A stretch of 64,000 nt of DNA from Neolewinella maritima (GTDB taxonomy: Bacteria > Bacteroidota > Bacteroidia > Chitinophagales > Saprospiraceae), in the NCBI RefSeq assembly GCF_923081025.1, contig NZ_CAKLPZ010000003.1, positions 1-64,000 of the forward strand, given 5' to 3'. The notes under the pieces are model-generated. The model was given only the letters and a program-made list of their open reading frames with translations, ran no database searches and was not told the origin of the DNA. Below are positions 60,192 through 64,000 of the stretch, one piece after another. Position 1 is the stretch's first letter. Each line of letters starts with the position of its first letter. Made by a program: the position numbers and the translations under genes.

Positions 60192-60508
60192 GGATGCAAG
60201 GAGTTAAGGTGTAAGAGGAAGGGGTTAGGGGGGAAAGGAGTTAAGGGGTTAAGGGCGGGATAGGTGTTGTAGGGGGGATAGGTGTGACAGGCTCGATAGG
60301 CGTTGTAGGCGGGGCAGACTCGATAGTAGTGGTAGGCGGTAGTAGTGTAAGTGGCGATAGACTCATGAATATAGGGCGGGACTACAGCTACAAAGTAAAA
60401 AACCGACCAACACAAGCCCACCCCCCACCAACGAGCGAAGCGAGCATCCCCACCCTTAACCCCTTAACCCCTTCTCTCCCTAACCCCTTGACCCCCCCCT
60501 TGACCCCC
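60192..60508. repeat. Repeat-rich spacer: long inverted repeat enclosing degenerate tandem repeats
   Basis: No credible ORF. Purine-rich arms at 60221-60255 and pyrimidine-rich 60453-60487 are imperfect inverted repeats of about 35 bp (core GTTAAGGGGTTAAGGG), roughly 197 bp apart. Between them are degenerate repeats of about 20 bp with the theme GATAGGYGTTGTAGG (60256-60340), followed by an AT-rich part and a CCACCAACGAGCGAAGCGAG segment. The layout resembles a non-coding miniature element inserted between the kinase and regulator genes. No target-site duplication was identified. Confidence 0.6.
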
Positions 60509-61588
60509 TCACAACTGTAAGTCAAGTCGAATAGCATAAGTACCCGGCGTCTCGCGGATCTCCAGATCGTAGCGCTCGGGGTAGAGTAGTTCCAGGCGGC
60601 GGCGGACGTTCACCAGGCCGATACCACCGCTGGGGCGGGCCGCGTCGGGGGAGCGGGGCATGTGGCTGCCCTTGGTGTTTTCGAGGTCGAAGCGGATGGC
60701 CCGCGGCTCCACCCGGAGGGTAGCGCGGACGAAGCCGCCCTGGATGGCCGCGTTGATGCCGTGCTTGAAGCTATTTTCCAGGAAGGGGATGAGCAGGAGG
60801 GGGGCGATCTGCTGGTCTACGACCTGTCCCTGCACATCGAGCGTGATGTCGATACCTTCGCGCTGGCGCAGCCGCTCCAGGTCGAGGTAGTTCTGCAGGT
60901 AGTTGATCTCCTTGCGCAGCGGTACCTCGGGCTCGTTGCACTCGTAGAGCATGTAGCGCATCATCTCCGAAAGCTTGATGACGATGTCGGGGGCCTTATC
61001 GCTTTTCTTGAGGGTGAGGGCGTAGAGGCTGTTGAGGGTATTGAACAGGAAGTGGGGGTTGATCTGCGACTTGAGGAAGCGCAGCTCGCTCTGCATGGTC
61101 TCGTTCTCTACCTCCTGCTTCTTGCGGTTCTCGGCGATCCAGTCGGTCATGATCTTGCCGATGGTGCTGACGCCGCCCACCAGGAAGTTGCCGAGGAAGT
61201 AGGCCTCCATATTATCGAGCAGGTCGATCTGTACGGCCTCGCGGGCGGAGAAGAGGAAGTACTTGATCACCAGCTCCAGGGGGGTGAAGAGTACGGACAG
61301 GCCCACTAGTCCGGCCAGGTAGATCCAGTAGCGGCCCGTCTTGAGGTAGGTGGGGAAGAGCAGGAACAGGTTGGCGTACACCACTACGGCAAAGACCACG
61401 ATAGTGATCAGCTCATTGATCAGCACCAGACTCAGGCTGTACTCCCCGGCCTGCAGTTGCAGGGCTACTAGGATGCCGAAGAAGGCTAGCCACCCGAGGC
61501 CGTGGTAGAAGGGGCGCTGCGAGAGGGTATCGCCCAGGCGCTCGGTCAGGCTACGGAGGGGCGTGGTCGGGGTGGTGGCGACGGACAT
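60509..61588 (-). CDS. LytS-type sensor histidine kinase
   Basis: Membrane kinase of 359 residues from ATG 61588. Four hydrophobic segments occupy about 30-47, 56-78, 88-112 and 128-146, with little periplasmic sequence. A short coiled coil (152-172) leads to the His_kinase domain with phosphorylated His179 in SQINPHFLFNTLNSLY, followed by the ATP-binding domain (IPLLLIPFLENSFKHGI, SGGIGLVNVRRRLELLYPE). It should phosphorylate the LytTR regulator downstream; the pair is a common Bacteroidota type with unknown stimuli. The open frame extends to 61723, but this upstream part overlaps the start of the divergent small gene. A TACATTGC box on the minus strand at 61593-61600 is only 4 bp from the ATG. 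Confidence 0.95.
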   Translation of the reverse strand: MSVATTPTTPLRSLTERLGDTLSQRPFYHGLGWLAFFGILVALQLQAGEYSLSLVLINELITIVVFAVVVYANLFLLFPTYLKTGRYWIYLAGLVGLSVLFTPLELVIKYFLFSAREAVQIDLLDNMEAYFLGNFLVGGVSTIGKIMTDWIAENRKKQEVENETMQSELRFLKSQINPHFLFNTLNSLYALTLKKSDKAPDIVIKLSEMMRYMLYECNEPEVPLRKEINYLQNYLDLERLRQREGIDITLDVQGQVVDQQIAPLLLIPFLENSFKHGINAAIQGGFVRATLRVEPRAIRFDLENTKGSHMPRSPDAARPSGGIGLVNVRRRLELLYPERYDLEIRETPGTYAIRLDLQL

Positions 61589-61721
61589 CGTTGCAATGTA
61601 AGTGATTCGGCCCCTTCGTCCCTTCCGGAATTCGACCAACGGCGCGCTTTCACGTATGGGGGCGCGGCCGCAGGTGCGGGGGTCAGCCAACCAAGGCGGC
61701 CGGCCCGGCGTTGCTTTGCGC

Positions 61722-61985
61722 ATGGGTACCTACCTCATCGCCGCCGTCGCCGCGGCCATCATCTACCGCATCGGGCGCGAAGTGGTCGGCAGCTTCCGCC
61801 ACCCCGATGACGACGAGCTGCTCGACTACTGGCGCGACGTGACCAAGACCGAAGACCGCTCGGCCTACCGCCAGATCAGCGAACACCTGGGCGCCTGCGA
61901 CAAGTGCCGCGACCGACTGGACGAACTGCGCAAACGACCCGGTGGCCCCGGCGCCGACGCCCCCCTCATCGAACGGCGGTACTAA
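61722..61985 (+). CDS. Small membrane protein with anti-sigma-like zinc motif
   Basis: The 87-residue product has one N-terminal hydrophobic helix (about 3-16, TYLIAAVAAAIIY) and a soluble part with the HxxxCxxC arrangement typical of zinc-binding anti-sigma factors (His55, Cys59, Cys62 in EHLGACDKCRDRL). True anti-sigma factors have the zinc motif before the membrane helix; here the order is reversed and no sigma factor gene is adjacent. The ATG at 61722 follows a TTGCTTTG promoter-like sequence by four bases. The open frame upstream from 61602 overlaps the divergent kinase start. It precedes the MBL-rhodanese gene by 51 bp. Confidence 0.75.
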   Translation: MGTYLIAAVAAAIIYRIGREVVGSFRHPDDDELLDYWRDVTKTEDRSAYRQISEHLGACDKCRDRLDELRKRPGGPGADAPLIERRY

Positions 61986-62036
61986 ACATGCGCCCGCCCG
62001 CTTACGGTTACACCGGTACACTTAACCGCAGCAACC

Positions 62037-63533
62037 ATGACCGTACAGCGCTTCCACGACGAGACCATCGACCAATACTCCTACCTGATCAGTGACGGGG
62101 GAGAGGCCGTAGCCATTGATCCCCCCCGACGCATCGAGCCCTACTTCGAGTACCTCCGGGACCAGCAGCTGACCCTGCGGGCCATCGTGATGACCCACCG
62201 CCCCGGCGCCTTTGCCAGCGGATGGGCCGAACTGCGCGAACTCACCGGCGCGGAAATTGTCGGCGCGGCCAAGTTTCACTTCCACGGCGAAGGGCTGTAC
62301 CGCGAGGCAGGCCGGGCCACGATGATCGAGTTCGGCGAAGGCTGCCACGTGCGCACCCAGCTCACCCCCGGCTACACGGCCGACAGCATCAGCCTGATCG
62401 CCACGAACGCGGACGGTAAGGTAGAGGCCATCTTCACCGGTAACGTACTGCTGCAGGACGGCGCCGGCTACCCCCTGCCACGCCCCGAGGATAAGAACCC
62501 CCTGCACAACGAGCGCACCTACGCCAAGGAATCCTACGAGAGTATCTACGGTAAGATCCGCGGTTTCGACCAGCGGGCTACGGTCTATGCCGGCTTCGGT
62601 GAGGATGCACACTTCAGTAAGATGGGCGATGCAACCCACGGCCGCTTCAACCTGACCGAAGCGCAGGACGAGAGTCCCGTATTCGACAAGAAGATCAAGA
62701 ACGCCGACCAGTTTGCCGACTGGCTGCTGGAAGACTACCCCTTCGTACCCGCCTACGTGACGGGCTGCCTGGCCGGCAACCAGGAGGGCTACCCCAGCTG
62801 GGCCGAAGCGATGGCACCCTTCCGCAGTCTGCTGGACGGAGACCATCAGCACGAGACGACCGTCACCCAGCCCGTCGTGGAGAAAAAGGGTAACGTGGTC
62901 ATCATCGGTAATGAGGAGGTCGCACCCGCCGGTACGCCCACCGCACCTGCGACCGCGCCCGCAGCCATCCCGCTGGGCACCGATACCTGGCTGATCGACA
63001 CCCGCCCCGCGGCGGACTTCAAGGCCGGTCACCCGCGCAATGCGATCAACATCCAGGCCAAGGGCAACTTTGCGCTCTGGCTGGGGTCGATCGTACGGCC
63101 CGGTGAAGACTTCTACGTATTGGTGGAAGACGGCGAGGCCGCCTACCAGGTCGCGCAGGGTATCGCCAAGATCGGCTACGACAAGCAGCTGACCGGCGCT
63201 ACCCGCTACGTGACCGGACTAGCCGAACTGATGGAAGAGCCGCTGGACCTCGAGGACTTCCGCGAGCACCACATCGGTAAGTATACCGTGGTGGACGTGC
63301 GGCCCGCGAAGCCGGCCATGGAGGATACCCGCTTTTACGGTGCCATCAACATTCCGGTCTGGACGCTGCGCGACCGCTGGAAGGAGGTGCCGCAGGACCG
63401 CCCCATCGTGGTGCATTGTGGGGGCGGCTACCAGTCGGCCATCGGGGCTAGTCTGCTGCGCAAGAACCTGAAGGGCAAGGTGAAGGTCTACGACCTGGGC
63501 GAGCACATCAAGGACTTTAAGCCTGGTCGGTGA
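62037..63533 (+). CDS. MBL-fold/rhodanese protein with degenerate metal site
   Basis: The 498-residue protein has the layout of CstB-like persulfide dioxygenase-rhodanese proteins: an MBL domain (1-260) followed by two rhodanese domains (about 310-400 and 405-498). The MBL metal ligands appear replaced: the HxHxDH motif reads THRPGAFASGW (53-63), PGHT is PGYT (Tyr113), TGD is TGN (Asn136) and the last His position is Phe187 in YAGFGED. The first rhodanese has no active-site Cys (LVEDGEAAY); the second has Cys461 in VVHCGGGYQ. A Pro/Ala/Thr linker joins the parts (293-312). It is likely a sulfurtransferase with a structural MBL domain rather than a dioxygenase. Its 3' end overlaps the convergent oxidoreductase by 17 bp. 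Confidence 0.9.
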   Translation: MTVQRFHDETIDQYSYLISDGGEAVAIDPPRRIEPYFEYLRDQQLTLRAIVMTHRPGAFASGWAELRELTGAEIVGAAKFHFHGEGLYREAGRATMIEFGEGCHVRTQLTPGYTADSISLIATNADGKVEAIFTGNVLLQDGAGYPLPRPEDKNPLHNERTYAKESYESIYGKIRGFDQRATVYAGFGEDAHFSKMGDATHGRFNLTEAQDESPVFDKKIKNADQFADWLLEDYPFVPAYVTGCLAGNQEGYPSWAEAMAPFRSLLDGDHQHETTVTQPVVEKKGNVVIIGNEEVAPAGTPTAPATAPAAIPLGTDTWLIDTRPAADFKAGHPRNAINIQAKGNFALWLGSIVRPGEDFYVLVEDGEAAYQVAQGIAKIGYDKQLTGATRYVTGLAELMEEPLDLEDFREHHIGKYTVVDVRPAKPAMEDTRFYGAINIPVWTLRDRWKEVPQDRPIVVHCGGGYQSAIGASLLRKNLKGKVKVYDLGEHIKDFKPGR

Positions 63534-64000
63534 TCTTGGGGTAGGTCAGGTAGCCCTCCGGTCCTGGCGTGTAGAAGGTGCTTTGGTCGGGAATGGCCAG
63601 CTGCGCGCCCTGCCGGAAGCGCTCCACCAAATCGGGGTTGGCGATGAAGGGGCGGCCGAAGGCGACCAGGTCTCCCTTGCCGGCGGCCAGGTCGCGCTCG
63701 GCGTGCTGGGCGTTGTAACCGCCGCTGAGGATGAAGCTGCCGGGGAAGGTTTCGCGTAGCATGGTCTTCATCTCCTCCGGTACGCTGGGCGCGCCCATGG
63801 ATTCATGATCGACCAGGTGCAGGTAGACCAGTCCGACTTTCTTAGCTATCTCGGCCAGGCGGCGGTAGGTATCCAGAATACCCGGGAAGGCACCAAGCTC
63901 GCCGAAGGTACCGTAGGGGCTGATGCGCATGCCTACTCGCTCGGCACCAACGGCGGCTACGGTGGCTTCGGCGACGTCGCGCACGAAGCGCAGGCGGTTC
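63517..64000 (-). CDS. NADH:flavin oxidoreductase (Old Yellow Enzyme family), C-terminal part
   Basis: The gene runs off the right edge; the 161 visible codons are the C-terminal end of an FMN-binding TIM-barrel reductase. Family signatures are RFVRDVAEATVAAVG, VGMRISPYGTFGE, YLHLVDHES, FILSGGYNAQHAE (FMN phosphate binding) and DLVAFGRPFIANPDLVERF. The sequence continues upstream of the internal ATG at 63984, which is therefore not the start. Such enzymes reduce electrophilic alkenes, nitro compounds or nitrate esters with NAD(P)H. Its last 17 bp overlap the convergent MBL-rhodanese gene. Confidence 0.93.
   Translation of the reverse strand, partial: NRLRFVRDVAEATVAAVGAERVGMRISPYGTFGELGAFPGILDTYRRLAEIAKKVGLVYLHLVDHESMGAPSVPEEMKTMLRETFPGSFILSGGYNAQHAERDLAAGKGDLVAFGRPFIANPDLVERFRQGAQLAIPDQSTFYTPGPEGYLTYPKITDQA

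Noticed and set aside
60221-60487. Telomere-like GGGGTTAA/TTAACCCC runs
   Set aside because: Only a few units in an inverted arrangement inside a chromosome-like gene context; not a replicon end.
60284-60520. Small ORFs on both strands in the kinase-regulator spacer
   Set aside because: Their products are repeats of Tyr/Pro/Asn or Leu/Thr/Pro from low-complexity DNA; no sign of coding selection.
1-64000. rRNA, tRNA, CRISPR array, insertion sequence or prophage
   Set aside because: No cloverleaf with a CCA-type 3' end, regularly spaced repeats, transposase or phage structural gene was recognised on reading the window; a tRNA scan would be needed to be certain.

Overview
The window looks like chromosome of a GC-rich Bacteroidota, most probably a Saprospiria/Lewinella-type marine bacterium (inference; no rRNA is present). 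The pointers are a SusC/SusD pair, several secreted proteins ending in type A sorting domains of the type IX secretion system (T9SS), a LytS/LytT-type two-component pair, a thioester alpha-2-macroglobulin, and a recurring promoter-like box close to the Bacteroidota -7 consensus TAnnTTTG. Genes are tightly packed on both strands. Convergent neighbours often end within 5-25 bp of each other or overlap by 17-71 bp. No rRNA, tRNA, insertion sequence or CRISPR array was recognised.

Layout. 1-4.5 kb: the edge of a type I restriction locus (hsdR, a truncated AT-rich hsdS, no hsdM in view) and an AT-rich orphan gene. 4.5-16.7 kb: a CHAT/TPR lipoprotein, pyrophosphatase, two secreted T9SS metalloproteases, an orphan LytTR regulator and a bifunctional penicillin-binding protein. 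16.7-25.3 kb: a translationally coupled susC-susD-M14 carboxypeptidase operon, then a coupled IorA/IorB-type molybdenum hydroxylase pair, closed by a 34-bp palindromic terminator. 25.3-35.3 kb: an M43 protease, a PHP phosphatase, an acetate kinase fused to a PduL phosphotransacylase, a GH130-like lipoprotein, formimidoyltransferase, a TPR lipoprotein and an esterase.

35.3-49 kb: a secreted PIG-L deacetylase, RlmD, a Crp/Fnr regulator followed by a possible small RNA, an M23 endopeptidase, an SUMF1-like/T9SS pair, a membrane protein combining a PD-(D/E)XK-like fold with a SPOR-like tail, YifB/ComM, an OmpA-like protein, a DUF4385 protein and a 24-bp perfect hairpin. 48.8-64 kb: ArgE-type deacylase, a coiled-coil protein, a spore-photoproduct-lyase-like radical SAM protein, a tocopherol-cyclase-like protein, a 2013-residue alpha-2-macroglobulin, REP-like palindromes, a LytS/LytT-type pair split by a repeat-rich spacer, a small zinc-finger membrane protein, an MBL-rhodanese protein whose MBL metal ligands look lost, and the end of an Old Yellow Enzyme gene.

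Taken together the window is housekeeping plus a large cell-envelope and secretome component: peptide and glycan capture (SusCD, proteases, GH130-like protein), peptidoglycan synthesis and trimming, and exported defence-type proteins (alpha-2-macroglobulin, CHAT). The most unusual items are the AckA-PduL fusion, the apparently metal-free MBL-rhodanese protein, the nuclease-like domain interrupted by a membrane hairpin, and several unexplained palindromic elements.
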